In this document: piece by piece, positions 19,304-30,305 of the stretch
How the letters are laid out: every line of letters begins with the position of its first letter
Position numbering within the stretch: the stretch's first letter is position 1
Origin: Kofleriaceae bacterium
GTDB taxonomy: Bacteria > Myxococcota_A > Polyangia > Haliangiales > Haliangiaceae
Length of the DNA stretch: 59,360 nt
Direction: 5' to 3'
NCBI GenBank assembly: GCA_018058095.1
Contig: JAGPCO010000023.1
Coordinates: 1-59,360, forward strand
Program-made: the position numbers and the translations under genes
Notes under the pieces: model-generated
What the model saw: the letters and a program-made list of their open reading frames with translations, nothing else
What the model was told of the DNA's origin: nothing
The model's database searches: none

Positions 19304-21235
19304 ATGCGTTCACACATGCCGATGCGCCGCCGCCCAGCCGTCTCCACCCGCCCGACCACGTCGCCCGCCCGGCTTGCGCTCGGCGCCGCCCTGCTGGCCA
19401 GCGTCATCGCCGCCGAGTCGGCCAGCGCCCGCAAGGTGATGCTGCACGACAGCGCCCGCATGCGATCGGTGCGCGAGGGCTTCGTCGGCACCCCGCTCGG
19501 CCCGAGCGCGGCCCCGGCCGCGGTCCAGCTCGACCACCTGCGCGGCACCACGCTGGCCGCCGTGGCCGGTGGAGCGCTGGTGGCCGACGCCGACAGCGGC
19601 CAGCTGGTGCTGACCGGCGCCGGCGGCGTGGCCCGAGCGCGGCTGGCCATCGGCATGACGACTGGTCAGCTGGTGGTCGCGCCCGGCGGCACCCGCGCCT
19701 ACGTGGCCGATCGCGGCGGCGACCGCATCGCCGTGGTCGACGTCGTCGGTGACAGCCTGCGCCTGGGCCGCAGCTTCGCCACCGCGACCGAGCCGTTCGG
19801 CCTGGCGCTGACCCCGGATGGGCGGACCTTGCTGGTGACCGCCGTGGCCGACCGCGCGCTCGTCGCGTACGACGCCGAGACCGGGCGCGAGCGGTGGCGC
19901 CGGCCCCTGGCCAGCGAGCCGCGTGGGGTGGCGATCAGCCCGAGCGGGGCCCAGGTCCTGGTGGCCTACCTCGGCACCGGCACGGTCGAGCGCATCGTCC
20001 TCGGTGACGGCGGCGCGTCTGGGAGCCAGCACGTCGCCCTCGACACCGGCACGGTGGCCGGCTCCGACACCGGCCGGGCCTTCGCCCGCAACGCCTTCGC
20101 GGTCGGCTACATCGGCCACGGCCTGGCCATCATCCCGCACCAGCTGTCGACGCCGATGCAGGCCGCCAGCGGGCGCGAGAACGTCGGCTCGTACGGCGGT
20201 GGCTTCGAGCCGCCGATCACCCACCGCCTGGCCTACCTCGACGACGCCGGCCGGCAGGTCGCGCTCAACCTCGCGATCAGCCAGCCGCAGGCGCTGACGT
20301 GGGACGAGCAGCGCGACGTGCTGTACGTCGCCGGGTACGGCGCCGATGCCATCACCACCGTCACCCGGGCCTCGCAGGCGAGCGCGGCGCTCGGCCCCCG
20401 CGTGACGCTGCCGGCCGGGTGTGGCCCGACCGGCCTCGACGTCGACGCCGACGGACGCGTGCTGGCCTGGTGTGCGCTGACCCGCAACGTCGTCACCTAC
20501 CGCCCGCCTCCGACCACCCCGGAGGAGGTCGCGCGTGCCGGCAGCGCCGTGGCCGCGCCGCTCCAGGCCGGCCCGGTGCTCACCACCTCGCGCCTGAGCA
20601 AGCTCGCGCAGCGCGGCCTGACGTTGTTCCGCGCCGGCGGCGACGCCCGCCTGTCGTCGCGCGGCGCCATGGCCTGCGCCAACTGCCACCCGGAAGGGCG
20701 CGCCGACGGCCTGTCGTGGCGCATCGAGAGCAAGGCGCTGCAGACCCCGTTGCTGTCAGGTCGTGTCGCCGGGACCCACCCGTACAAGTGGGACGGCGGC
20801 GACAAGGACCTGACCACCAGCCTGACCTCGACCATGCGCCGGCTGGGCGGCGCCGGCCTGTCGAAGCAGGACACCCGGGCGCTCGCGGCCTACCTGTCGG
20901 TCATCCCGGCGCCGCGCCGGCCGGCCCGCGCCGCCGACCAGGTCGCGCGCGGTCGGGCCCTGTTCGCCAGCGACGAGCTCGGCTGCCAGACCTGCCACAA
21001 CGGCGCGATGCGGACCGACCGCACCCGCCACCAGTTCGACAGCCCAGGCCTGCCCCAGGTCGACACGCCGTCGCTCATCGGCCTGGCCGTGAGCGCGCCC
21101 TACTACCACGACGGCAGCGCGGCCAGCCTGCGCGAGGTGCTGACGGGCAACGGCCTGGTCCACGGCATGGCCGACAGCGCCAGCCTGGACGATGGCGCGA
21201 TCGGCGACCTGGTCGCGTTCCTCGAGACCCTGTAG
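19304..21235 (+). CDS. Exported beta-propeller / di-heme cytochrome c protein
   Basis: 643 aa from ATG 19304 (ATG 19247 and 19316 are alternatives). The basic N-terminus plus LALGAALLASVIAAESASA is a Sec signal, so it is periplasmic. Residues ~60-390 form a beta-propeller with repeated short blades (VAPGGTRAYVADRGGDRIAV, LTPDGRTLLVTAVADRALVA). The C-terminal third has two CxxCH heme sites (CANCH, then CQTCH) and the YYHDGS...LREVL segment typical of the cytochrome c peroxidase/MauG-like superfamily. It probably transfers electrons or oxidises a substrate; a true peroxidase function is not assured. It is followed at 64 bp by an independent promoter, so it is likely monocistronic. Confidence 0.8.
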   Translation: MRSHMPMRRRPAVSTRPTTSPARLALGAALLASVIAAESASARKVMLHDSARMRSVREGFVGTPLGPSAAPAAVQLDHLRGTTLAAVAGGALVADADSGQLVLTGAGGVARARLAIGMTTGQLVVAPGGTRAYVADRGGDRIAVVDVVGDSLRLGRSFATATEPFGLALTPDGRTLLVTAVADRALVAYDAETGRERWRRPLASEPRGVAISPSGAQVLVAYLGTGTVERIVLGDGGASGSQHVALDTGTVAGSDTGRAFARNAFAVGYIGHGLAIIPHQLSTPMQAASGRENVGSYGGGFEPPITHRLAYLDDAGRQVALNLAISQPQALTWDEQRDVLYVAGYGADAITTVTRASQASAALGPRVTLPAGCGPTGLDVDADGRVLAWCALTRNVVTYRPPPTTPEEVARAGSAVAAPLQAGPVLTTSRLSKLAQRGLTLFRAGGDARLSSRGAMACANCHPEGRADGLSWRIESKALQTPLLSGRVAGTHPYKWDGGDKDLTTSLTSTMRRLGGAGLSKQDTRALAAYLSVIPAPRRPARAADQVARGRALFASDELGCQTCHNGAMRTDRTRHQFDSPGLPQVDTPSLIGLAVSAPYYHDGSAASLREVLTGNGLVHGMADSASLDDGAIGDLVAFLETL

Positions 21236-21286
21236 CGGGATCCAGCCCGACGGTCACGGCACGGGGCCGATCCGCGCCCGGGGTGC

Positions 21287-21292
21287 TACCGT
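21287..21292 (+). promoter_or_regulatory. -10 box TACCGT, leaderless start
   Basis: TACCGT, 6 nt, ATG 21299. No Shine-Dalgarno. Confidence 0.4.
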
Positions 21293-21298
21293 CGGCGC

Positions 21299-21937
21299 AT
21301 GCCCGTCGTCGGCACCGTGACCGTGGCCTGCCCCGCGTGCGGCATCGAGCAGGACTGCGAGCTGATCCAGAGCATCAACAGCCGGAGCGAGCCGGCGGCC
21401 AAGACCAGGCTGCTGCGCGGCGATCTCAACGTGCTGGCGTGCGCGTGCGGACGCCGGACCGGGCTGGCGGCCGACCTCCTGTACGTCGACCCCGACGCTG
21501 GCTTCTACTGCCAGGTGGTGGCCAGCGGCAGCCAGGACATGGCCGAGGCGGCGGCCCGCTTCGCCGACGCCGGCGTGACCGGCACCCTGCGCCTGGTGCC
21601 ATCGAAGAACGCGCTGGTCGAGAAGGTCCGGATCCTCGACGCCGGGCTGGCCGACTGGGCGGTCGAGATGGCCAAGGTCCTGCTGCTGGCGGCGCGCCAG
21701 CCGCCCGCGCTCGACCGCGTCCTCCTGTTCGATGGCGTCGACCGCAGCGCCGACAAGGTGCGCTGGCTGCTGCTGCCGGTCGACCCGGGCGACCGCGCGG
21801 TGCCGCTGGCGAGCGCGCTGGTCAGCGTCGAGCGCCTGGCCGAGCGCACCCGCGGCCAACCCGGCCCGGCCCAGCTCCAGGTCGACCGGGCCTGGGCGGT
21901 CGAGGCGGTGCGGACCATGGTCGAGGGGGCGAGCTGA
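21299..21937 (+). CDS. CpXC-domain protein
   Basis: 212 aa. The N-terminus has CPAC (residues 11-14) and a later CACG pair, with the intervening LIQSINSRSEPAAKTRLLRG and RLLRGDLNVLACACG seen in CpXC proteins; the four Cys probably bind zinc. The remaining ~140 residues are alpha/beta and lack a recognised motif. Cytoplasmic. The two-component pair follows, separated by 33 bp (a 10-codon ATG frame at 21937-21969 there is probably chance), so all three may form an operon. Confidence 0.75.
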   Translation: MPVVGTVTVACPACGIEQDCELIQSINSRSEPAAKTRLLRGDLNVLACACGRRTGLAADLLYVDPDAGFYCQVVASGSQDMAEAAARFADAGVTGTLRLVPSKNALVEKVRILDAGLADWAVEMAKVLLLAARQPPALDRVLLFDGVDRSADKVRWLLLPVDPGDRAVPLASALVSVERLAERTRGQPGPAQLQVDRAWAVEAVRTMVEGAS

Positions 21938-21970
21938 TGGGGCGCGTGGCCCGGCGGTCGAGGGGCTGAG

Positions 21971-23389
21971 GTGCTGCGCCCGCGCCCGACCCTCCTGGCC
22001 AAGCTGCTGGCCGCGACCGTCCTGCCGACGGTGCTGCTGTTCGCGCTGTTCGCCGTGGTCGTGCACGAGATCAGCCGCGACGCCCTCGACGACGAGCTCG
22101 GCACCCGCCTGACCTCCATCGCCGAGGCGGCCGCCACCCACGTCCGTGGCAAGTACCTGGTCGAGCTCAGCGCCGGCAGCGAGGAGGACCGGGCCTACCA
22201 GAACGTGCGCAAGAAGCTCGAGCAGGTGTCGGCCGCGACCGGGGCCCGCCTGTACGTGTTCGATCGCCGCTTCGACTCGCGCGCCGACACCCGGGCCGAC
22301 GTCGGCATCGGCACCCACTACTACCAGGCCGAGCTCGACCGGGTCGAGGTCGATCGGGTGTTCACCACCGGGACCGCGGCGGCCTCGGTCACCTTCGACG
22401 GCCACGACGGCGTGACCTACAAGGCCGGCTACGCCGCGGTGCGGGCGTCGGAGACCGAGCCCGAGATCGTGCTGGCCATCGCCGCCGAGGCCCCGGCCGC
22501 GTACTTCACCCGCCTGGCCGCGCTCCGCCGCAGCCTGGTCCTGTGGGGCGCCGCGCTGGTGCTGGTGGTGGTCATCGCCACCGTCGGCGCGGCCCTGCTG
22601 GTGACGCGCGGCGTGCGCCGGCTGGCCAGCGCGGCCGAGCGGATCGGCGCCGGCGACCTGTCGCAGCCGGTCGAGGCGCGCGGCCGCGACGAGCTCGGCG
22701 TGCTGGCGCAGACGATGGAGCGCATGCGCGGCCAGCTGGCCGAGCGCGACGCCCGGACCCAGCAGATGCTGGCCGGCATCGCCCACGAGGTGCGCAACCC
22801 GCTGGCCGGCATGACCCTGTTCACCGGCATCCTGCGCGAGGAGCTGCCCGACGGCGACGAGCGGCGTGGCCACGTCGACAAGATCGCGCGCGAGCTGGGC
22901 TACCTCGAGCGGGTCGTGAACGACTTCCTCGAGTACGCGCGCCGGGCCCGCCCCGACAAGGCGCGGTTCGAGGTGGCCGCCCTCCTGGCCGAGGTGGCCG
23001 AGGTGACCCAGACCGCCGACCTCGAGGTCGAGGTCGAGGCGCCAGCCGGCTTGACCGTGTCGGCCGATCGCGGCCAGCTGCGCCGGGCCCTCATCAACCT
23101 GGCCCACAACGCGCGCCAGGCCGCGGCCTCGGTCGGCGAGCGCGGCGCCGCCGTCGCGCTGCGCGGCCGGGCCGGCGCCGACGGCGGCGTCGAGCTGGCG
23201 GTGTGGAATCGCGGGCCCGAGATCCCGGCCGACGTGTCGGGCCGGATGTTCGAGCCGTTCTTCACCACGCGCGAGAAGGGCACGGGTCTCGGGCTGGCGT
23301 TCGTGCGCGAGATCGTGGCCGATCACGGCGGCCGGGTCGAGGTCGAGTCGGCCGCCGGCCAGACCACCTTCACCATCACCCTGCCCTGA
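21971..23389 (+). CDS. Membrane sensor histidine kinase
   Basis: 472 aa, GTG start shortly after a purine-rich GAGGGGCTGAG. First membrane segment ~10-32 ([20 protein letters not shown]), periplasmic sensor ~33-185, second segment ~187-212, HAMP ~213-262, then HisKA with phosphoacceptor His272 ([13 protein letters not shown]) and an HATPase domain with [16 protein letters not shown]. The E following His is typical of kinases with phosphatase function. The response regulator gene starts 13 bp after the stop, so they are a cognate NtrB/NtrC-like pair. The ligand of the sensor domain is unknown. Confidence 0.93.
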   Translation: MLRPRPTLLAKLLAATVLPTVLLFALFAVVVHEISRDALDDELGTRLTSIAEAAATHVRGKYLVELSAGSEEDRAYQNVRKKLEQVSAATGARLYVFDRRFDSRADTRADVGIGTHYYQAELDRVEVDRVFTTGTAAASVTFDGHDGVTYKAGYAAVRASETEPEIVLAIAAEAPAAYFTRLAALRRSLVLWGAALVLVVVIATVGAALLVTRGVRRLASAAERIGAGDLSQPVEARGRDELGVLAQTMERMRGQLAERDARTQQMLAGIAHEVRNPLAGMTLFTGILREELPDGDERRGHVDKIARELGYLERVVNDFLEYARRARPDKARFEVAALLAEVAEVTQTADLEVEVEAPAGLTVSADRGQLRRALINLAHNARQAAASVGERGAAVALRGRAGADGGVELAVWNRGPEIPADVSGRMFEPFFTTREKGTGLGLAFVREIVADHGGRVEVESAAGQTTFTITLP

Positions 23390-23402
23390 CGTGGTACGAC
23401 CC

Positions 23403-24779
<1,377 letters not shown>

Positions 24780-24796
24780 TGCCTCGCCGCTAGCTT

Positions 24797-24826
24797 CGCG
24801 CACGGGCACGGGCACGGGCACGGGCA
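24797..24826. repeat. Short hexanucleotide tandem repeat (GGGCAC)n
   Basis: About 4-5 tandem GGGCAC units between two convergent genes, 20 bp after one stop and 6 bp before the other. Related in style to the large hexamer blocks at 52.5 and 56.4 kb. Confidence 0.8.
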
Positions 24827-24831
24827 GGATG

Positions 24832-25158
24832 CTAGTCGTCGAGCTCCTCGACGCACTCGAGCTGGGCCTGGGCGCTGCTGGTGGTGGCCGCGCCCGTGGT
24901 CGGGTCACACACGAAGTAGCGAGCGACGCAGGCGTAGGTGTCCTGGTTGCGATCGGTCCGCGCCACCCACGGGTCGTCGACCCGCGGCAGCGCGGCCAGG
25001 CACTGGTCGCGGCCCGGGCCGGTCAGGCTCTCGCAGCAGCGCTGCTGCAGCGACTCGGCCTGGGCGTGCTGATCGACCTGCCGGGCCGGGCGGCCGCCAC
25101 ACGCCGCGGCCACCAGCGTCGCCGCCAGCAGCACCCACCAGCGTGTCCTGGGCACCAC
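24832..25158 (-). CDS. Small Cys-containing lipoprotein
   Basis: 108 aa from GTG 25158 (GTG 25155 equally possible). A signal peptide ends with the lipobox AAAC ([15 protein letters not shown]). The mature part has [19 protein letters not shown] and later single Cys at VARYFVC and LECVEEL, so several disulfides are likely. The domain is unknown. Divergent from the lipoprotein gene at 25334 with a ~175-bp shared upstream region. Confidence 0.6.
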   Translation of the reverse strand: MVPRTRWWVLLAATLVAAACGGRPARQVDQHAQAESLQQRCCESLTGPGRDQCLAALPRVDDPWVARTDRNQDTYACVARYFVCDPTTGAATTSSAQAQLECVEELDD

Positions 25159-25333
25159 GGTGTTGCTCGCGCGCGCCGCCCCCGCCCGGCGCCGGCCGGG
25201 CGCCAGGAGGGTGATCGGGGTGACGTGGCTGGGGTAACCGAGCGAAACCGGGCGCGACACCAACTTCATGTCGATCCACTGTCGCAAGCCGCGGGCCACG
25301 CGTGCTGGCCGGGTGCTTGCAACACCCCGGCGG

Positions 25334-26446
25334 ATGACGATGCGTCTCCCCGCGAGCAACCCCTGGGCGTTGTCCATGGTCCTGGTGATCACCGGTGCGT
25401 GTGCGTCGACCCCGGCCCGGCAGCTGATCGGCCGCGGCGGCGCCAGCGTCGAGGTCCAGGTCGCCGCCGGCGTCGACCCGGCGCGTGGGCCAGGCGCCAC
25501 CGCGGCCACGCTGCGGGTGCCCCGCCCCGGCCTGTACGAGCTGAGCTGGTCGGTGTGGCAGGCGACGCCGGGCCCTCTCGGGCTGCGCATCGAGTGTGGT
25601 GGGGCGGTCGTGACCCAGCCGCTGGCACGCCCACGCGAGGCGGTGGCGACGGTGGCGCTGGTGCCAGCCACCGCCGGCGTCGCGCCGAGCGGTGAGCCGG
25701 CTGGGATCACCCCCGCGCCGACCGAGGCCCCGGCGCCGGCGATCGGCCCGGCCGGTGAGCAGCAGGTCGGCGTGGTGTACGTCGACGCTCCGGCGGCGGG
25801 CCCGTGTGGGCTGGTGGTGCAGGCGCTGACCGCCAACGTCAACGGCACGTTCACGTTGACCCGGATCGGCGTGCGCCCGCAGCTGACCGCCGAGCAGCGC
25901 GCCGCGCTCGAGCGCGCCGCCCACCAGGAGCGGGCCGAGGTGTGGCGGTACCTGGTCGCGCTCGGCGCCCGGCCGCGCCCGCCGCGCCCGGCCCCGCTGC
26001 CCGACCCGGCCGGGCCGTCGCCGTTCGGCAGCGCGATCTGGGTGTCGGGCGCATGGTCGTGGGGCGACGACGGCTGGCTGTGGGTGCCGGGCGCCTGGAT
26101 CGACCCGGTCACGGTGCGGCCGCCGCGCCGGGTCATCCGCGACCACCGGCGCGACGACGATCCGCCCCGGCACGAGGTGCGCGATCACCGCGACGAGGCG
26201 GTCGGCGGCGGCCACGACAGCGGCGGCGGCTCGACCACCGTGCGAGATCACCGCGACGACGACCGCGGACACACGGTCGACACCCGCGACCACCGTGACG
26301 ACAAGCCGGCCAGCGGTGGTGGAGGCACCAGCACCGACCACCGCGACAGCGGCAAGACCGAGACGCGCGATCACCGCGACGACGGCGACAAGGGCGACAA
26401 GGGCGACAAGGGCGACGGCGGCGGCAAGACCACCGACCACCGCTAG
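25334..26446 (+). CDS. Lipoprotein with WVPGxW motif and RDHRDD repeats
   Basis: 370 aa from ATG 25334 (ATG 25340 possible). Lipobox ITGAC. The first ~200 residues look like a beta-sandwich. A Trp-rich segment [20 protein letters not shown] (~235-255) resembles the YxWVxGxW repeats of some myxobacterial and proteobacterial surface proteins. The last ~110 residues are a charged low-complexity tail with seven approximate RDHRDD units and a [10 protein letters not shown] run; it could bind metal ions or be disordered. Likely envelope; function unknown. Confidence 0.65.
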   Translation: MTMRLPASNPWALSMVLVITGACASTPARQLIGRGGASVEVQVAAGVDPARGPGATAATLRVPRPGLYELSWSVWQATPGPLGLRIECGGAVVTQPLARPREAVATVALVPATAGVAPSGEPAGITPAPTEAPAPAIGPAGEQQVGVVYVDAPAAGPCGLVVQALTANVNGTFTLTRIGVRPQLTAEQRAALERAAHQERAEVWRYLVALGARPRPPRPAPLPDPAGPSPFGSAIWVSGAWSWGDDGWLWVPGAWIDPVTVRPPRRVIRDHRRDDDPPRHEVRDHRDEAVGGGHDSGGGSTTVRDHRDDDRGHTVDTRDHRDDKPASGGGGTSTDHRDSGKTETRDHRDDGDKGDKGDKGDGGGKTTDHR

Positions 26447-26448
26447 CA

Positions 26449-26510
26449 CACAACGCCCGTCCCGTCGGCAGGAGCCGCCGGCGCGGGTGCTTCAGCAGCC
26501 TGCGTAGCCG
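26449..26510 (-). repeat. Dispersed repeat copy A (REP/MITE-like)
   Basis: On the minus strand about 46 bp beginning AGGCTGCTGAAGCACCC and ending GCCGACGGGACGGG match, with ~3 differences, the copy at 42584-42630. It lies between convergent genes and is GC-rich with inverted segments, so it may also serve as a terminator. Confidence 0.7.
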
Positions 26511-26533
26511 GCCGCGGCGTCGCCTGCCGCCCC

Positions 26534-26863
26534 TCAGTTACCGGTGCACTTGCGGGCGTCGGCGAAGGTCTTGGCGGCGATGACGCACTTGTTGTCGTCC
26601 TCGTTGTTGGCCGAACGGCACTTGCTGACGCAGAAGTCGACCCCCTCGGCCAGCTTGGTCTCGAACTCCGCCTGCTTCTTGCTGCGCAGGGCGGCCCGCT
26701 CGGGCTCCGGCGCCGCCGCGATCTCGCGCTCGGCGCCGTCCCAGAAGGCCAGCTCGGCGAAGCGCCGGCACATCTCCTCGCATTGCTTGCGTGGTGCCTT
26801 GCCGCAGGCAGCGCCCGCGAGGGCGACCAGCACGGTGAGAGCGACGACGAGCGCGCGGGACAT
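26534..26863 (-). CDS. Small Cys-rich lipoprotein
   Basis: 109 aa, ATG. Signal peptide with lipobox LAGAAC (Cys20). The mature part carries CEEMCRRF, CVSKC and two further Cys before the end, arranged like a small disulfide-stabilised helical domain. Function unknown. Divergent from the gene at 26912 with only 48 bp between, so promoters overlap. Confidence 0.7.
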   Translation of the reverse strand: MSRALVVALTVLVALAGAACGKAPRKQCEEMCRRFAELAFWDGAEREIAAAPEPERAALRSKKQAEFETKLAEGVDFCVSKCRSANNEDDNKCVIAAKTFADARKCTGN

Positions 26864-26911
26864 GGCCGGTGGCGTACCACACCTCGGTGGCCTGGGGCAT
26901 GATCGCGCACG

Positions 26912-28045
26912 GTGCCGCGCCCGCTGCCCGTGCTCGCGTCCCTGCTGGTGATCGGCGCCGCCGCGCCGACCGGCGCCGAGCCCACACGCGCCCAGCTCGA
27001 AGTCGGGACCGAGTACGACAGCAACGTGTACCGGCTCGAGTCTGGCCCCGGGGCCGAGGTTGCGGGGCCAGCGGCGCCGATGGGGCGGCTCGGCGGGCGC
27101 CTGAGCAAGGTGTGGAGCCGGGCCCACACCATCGCCGCCTCGGCCTCGGCGTCCATGCGCAGCTCGCTCGACCGCGCGGTCGACCGCGAGGACGCCGGCA
27201 TCGTGACCGCCGAGGTGCGGGCCCTGCGCCGCCTGCCCGAGCGCGGGCTCGTCGTCGGCGCGGTCGCCTCGTACTACGACGTGCTGGCGCTGACCGTGGC
27301 CGACAACCCGCGCGCCTTCCGCACCCTGGGCGCCGGGCTGCAGCTGAGCTGGCCGGGGCCGGACGGCGACGGTCAGGGCAGCGTGACCCTCGGCCTGCGC
27401 GACGTCGCCTACAAGCCCGATCCCGACTTCGCCTGGACCGGGCCGTACCTCGCGGTCCACCTCGAGACCACGCTGTGGCGCTCGGCCGACGACACCCGCA
27501 CGCTCGAGCTGGCCGGCGACGTGCGATCCGAGCACCGCGCCTACGCCGGGCGCGCGCTGGCGTGGCGCTGCCCGGCCGACGCGCCGTACCAGCCGCGCTG
27601 CACCGGCCCGACCGAGCTTCCGCGGCGCGACCTCCAGCACGCGGCGCGGATCGAGACGACCTACACCGGCGAGCGCGTGCTGTCGGCGGCGTACCAGCTC
27701 GGCTACGCCGACTCGTCGAGCTTCGGCCAGTCGACGCTGCGGCACCGGCTCGACCTGGCCGCCACCACCGAGCTGCCAGGCCGGATCTACGCCACGCTGA
27801 CGCTGACCGCGCAGCTCGACCAGTACCTCGACGGGCTCATCATCGCCCGCGACGTCGCGGCCCAGACCTTCACCACCTTCGAGGATGACAACCGCTCGGC
27901 GCTGCACGCCCGCCTGTCGCGCGCGCTCAGCCGACGCTGGACGGTCGAGGGCCGGCTGTCAGGCTGGGCCACGCTGGCCGGCGACGCCGGGCAGTACCGC
28001 CGCCTGCTGGCCTCGGTGGGCCTGACCTGGAGCACGCCCGAATGA
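26912..28045 (+). CDS. Putative outer-membrane beta-barrel protein
   Basis: 377 aa, GTG start, CATGAT box 8 nt upstream. The signal peptide ends near AAAPTGAEP. The mature sequence begins LEVGTEYDSNVYRLE, a strand motif of surface beta-barrels. It continues with alternating hydrophobic and polar residues and many Tyr/Arg/Asp across about 14 possible strands, without long hydrophobic helices. The last strand (RRLLASVGLTWSTPE) does not end in the usual aromatic residue, so assembly by BAM is not certain. The coiled-coil exported protein at 28201 follows and may be a partner. Transport or anchoring roles are guesses. Confidence 0.6.
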   Translation: MPRPLPVLASLLVIGAAAPTGAEPTRAQLEVGTEYDSNVYRLESGPGAEVAGPAAPMGRLGGRLSKVWSRAHTIAASASASMRSSLDRAVDREDAGIVTAEVRALRRLPERGLVVGAVASYYDVLALTVADNPRAFRTLGAGLQLSWPGPDGDGQGSVTLGLRDVAYKPDPDFAWTGPYLAVHLETTLWRSADDTRTLELAGDVRSEHRAYAGRALAWRCPADAPYQPRCTGPTELPRRDLQHAARIETTYTGERVLSAAYQLGYADSSSFGQSTLRHRLDLAATTELPGRIYATLTLTAQLDQYLDGLIIARDVAAQTFTTFEDDNRSALHARLSRALSRRWTVEGRLSGWATLAGDAGQYRRLLASVGLTWSTPE

Positions 28046-28200
28046 GGACAGGCCGCCGCCCGCCCTGGCCCCGGGTGTGGGTGCTTCAGTTTTCTGAGTG
28101 CTGGCGGCACGGGTGCTCCGGTTTCGCCCGGGGTCGGGGCGCCGGTCCCAGATCGATCAACGGCTTACGGCTGGCATGCGGGGTGCTACACCAGGTGGTG
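28046..28200. other. Intergenic region with possible decayed repeat
   Basis: Contains GTGCTTCAG and GGCGGCACGGGTG pieces (28081-28115) that resemble fragments of the dispersed repeat at 26449 and 42584. A TACACC hexamer at 28187-28192 lies 8 nt before ATG 28201 and could be its -10 box. Confidence 0.35.
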
Positions 28201-29199
28201 ATGCGTCCCCTGGTGCTGACCCTCGCGCTCGCGCTGGCGACGCTGACGGCGTCGGCGCCGGTGTCGGCCCAGCCCGGACCGGTGGCCGGAGCCAGCGCCA
28301 GCCCGGCCGAGACCGACGCCGCCCTGGCCCGCCTCGCCGCCGAGATCCGGGCCCGCGACGCCGTGCGCAGCCAGCGGACCAGCCTGACCCGGCGCTACGA
28401 CGAGGAGCTGCGCGCCGTCGACGGGCTCAAGAAGCAGCGCGCCTCGTGGCGGCGCGACCGCCAGCTGCGCGAGGCCCTGGCCCGGACGCTCGACACCGCG
28501 AACGTGCTCGGGCGGCTGGCCGCCGACCTGCGCAGCCGCGACGCCCGCGTCGCCGAGCTGGCCACGCGCGCCCTGCGCCGGCTCGACGCCGAGCTCGCGT
28601 CCGGCGCCAGCGCCACCCGCCAGCGCGACCTGCTCGGCCAGCGCCAGCGCCTGAGCGCGTCCCAGCCCGGCGGCAAGAAGATCGTGCTGCCCGACGCCGA
28701 GATCGATCCGCTGGCCGATCCCGAGGAGCTCGAGCAGCAGGCCCACGCCCTGCGCCAGGCCGAGGACGAACTCGGTCGCCAGGTCAGCGCGCTCGAGCAG
28801 CAGGCCAGCCGGCTGCGCCGCGCCGCCGAGCTGCGCCGGCAGCACGAGCGCGCCGGCGAGCTGGTCGCGCGCGACGACGACCAGCCACGCCGGCAGACCG
28901 GCAGCGCCGGCGCCGGTGGACGCAGCGACGGCGCCGGAGCGGCGGCCGCCGACAGCGCCCCCGCGCCGCCGGGCAGCGGCACCGCCGAGGAGTTCCAGGG
29001 CGAGACCGCCGCGGTCGTGCTGGCCAACGTGGTCGACTCGGCCACCGTCGACGCCCTGCGCCGGGCCGGCCGCGCCAGCGATCCGGCGGCCAAGGCCGAT
29101 GCCGCCCAGCGCGCGCGTGACCAGGTCGCGGCCCGCCTGCGCGCCCTGCGCGACCAGCGGGCCGCCATCGAGGCACGCGCCCGCACGCTGCGTCGGTGA
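28201..29199 (+). CDS. Exported coiled-coil protein
   Basis: 332 aa from ATG 28201 (GTG 28195 and 28198 just upstream). Sec signal LVLTLALALATLTASAPVSA. Most of the mature protein is Arg/Ala/Glu-rich helix with heptads (residues ~40-125 and ~170-220), a Gly/Ala-rich linker, then a C-terminal helix. No enzymatic motif. Likely periplasmic and structural, perhaps bridging to the putative barrel protein encoded upstream in the same direction. Confidence 0.65.
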   Translation: MRPLVLTLALALATLTASAPVSAQPGPVAGASASPAETDAALARLAAEIRARDAVRSQRTSLTRRYDEELRAVDGLKKQRASWRRDRQLREALARTLDTANVLGRLAADLRSRDARVAELATRALRRLDAELASGASATRQRDLLGQRQRLSASQPGGKKIVLPDAEIDPLADPEELEQQAHALRQAEDELGRQVSALEQQASRLRRAAELRRQHERAGELVARDDDQPRRQTGSAGAGGRSDGAGAAAADSAPAPPGSGTAEEFQGETAAVVLANVVDSATVDALRRAGRASDPAAKADAAQRARDQVAARLRALRDQRAAIEARARTLRR

Positions 29200-29229
29200 A
29201 CCGGCCCGCGCCGGGATCGAAGCCTGGGC

Positions 29230-30231
29230 TCAGTGGTCGCGGAACCAGCCGCGCCGGCGCAGCCACCACAGCTGCGTCCCGGTGGCGAGCAGGAACAGGC
29301 CGAGCAGCACCCAGAACCCCCACTCGACGTGCTGGCCGGGCACGCCGCCGACGTTGACCCCGAGCAGGCTGGTGACGAAGCCCAGGGGCAGGAACAGGGC
29401 GGTGACGATCGACAGGAGGTACAGCCGCTTGTTGGTCAGCTCGCCGACCTGGCTGGTCAGCTCCTCGTACGCGACCACGGCGCGGTCGCGCGCGGCGTCG
29501 AGCTCCTCGACGGTCCGGGTCAGGCGGTCGGCGGCCTCGCGCAGCCGGTCGCGCACCGGCCCATGCAGCCACGCCAGCGGCAGCCCGGGCAGCTTGACCC
29601 AGGCCTCGCGCTGCGGGGCGATGAAGCGGCGCAAGGAGATGGCCTGGCGCCGCGCCGCGGCCAGGTTGGCGCGCAGGCGGTCGCCGTGGCCGGCCACGAT
29701 CTGGTCCTCGGCGGTGTCGACCGCCTCGTCGATGTGATCGACCTGGGTCACCATGGGCTCGAGGATGAACTCGACCATCCGGGCCAGCAGCTCGCCGCCG
29801 TCGCGCGGGCCGCGGCCGCGCTCGAGGTCGGCCAGCACGCCCTTGCTGGCGCGCAGGCGCCGGTGGCGCAGGGTCAAGATCCGGTCCGGCTCGAACCAGC
29901 AGCGCAGCGACACCATGTCCTCGGGCTCGGCGCCCTGGTTGAGGTTGATGGCGCGGATGATCATGAGCAGGCGGTCGTCGTCGTGGACGATCGCGCGCGG
30001 GCGCGGATCGCGCTCGAGCAGGGCCGACTGCACCAGCGGCTCGAGGCCCGCCTCGTCGCGCAGCCAGGCCTGGACGTCGTCGCCGGCGTAGTCGAGGTTG
30101 AGCCAGAGCACGCCGTCGCCGCGCTGCCAGCGCCGCACGCCGTCCCAGTCGAGCACCTTGCCGCCGCCCTTGCCGTCGAGGACGACGGCGGTCGCCAGCC
30201 CGGTGTCGCCGAGAGTGCCTGCGCCGGTCAT
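29230..30231 (-). CDS. CorA/ZntB-family metal transporter
   Basis: 333 aa, ATG. A long cytoplasmic N-terminal domain has an alpha/beta start (VLWLNLDYAGDDVQAWL), a charged helix bundle and two C-terminal membrane helices (LYLLSIVTALFLPLGFVTSL and FWVLLGLFLLATGTQLWW). The loop between them reads GVNVGGVPG; canonical CorA has GMN, and the GxNxGGxPG form is typical of ZntB-like zinc/proton transporters. So zinc or magnesium transport is likely, as a pentamer in the inner membrane. Convergent with the gene ending at 29199. Confidence 0.85.
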   Translation of the reverse strand: MTGAGTLGDTGLATAVVLDGKGGGKVLDWDGVRRWQRGDGVLWLNLDYAGDDVQAWLRDEAGLEPLVQSALLERDPRPRAIVHDDDRLLMIIRAINLNQGAEPEDMVSLRCWFEPDRILTLRHRRLRASKGVLADLERGRGPRDGGELLARMVEFILEPMVTQVDHIDEAVDTAEDQIVAGHGDRLRANLAAARRQAISLRRFIAPQREAWVKLPGLPLAWLHGPVRDRLREAADRLTRTVEELDAARDRAVVAYEELTSQVGELTNKRLYLLSIVTALFLPLGFVTSLLGVNVGGVPGQHVEWGFWVLLGLFLLATGTQLWWLRRRGWFRDH

Positions 30232-30292
30232 CGCGGCATCGTCGCACAAGTTCCGGCGCGCCGGCCGCCCGACCCTCGCCGGCTGCGCGCGA

Positions 30293-30298
30293 TATGGT
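30293..30298 (+). promoter_or_regulatory. -10 box TATGGT, leaderless start
   Basis: TATGGT, 7 nt, ATG 30306; the same sequence and spacing as at 4719. Confidence 0.5.
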
Positions 30299-30305
30299 CC
30301 GGGCC

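Noticed and set aside
21937..21969. 10-codon frame between the CpXC and kinase genes
   Set aside because: Too short, and explained by the TGATG overlap at the stop.
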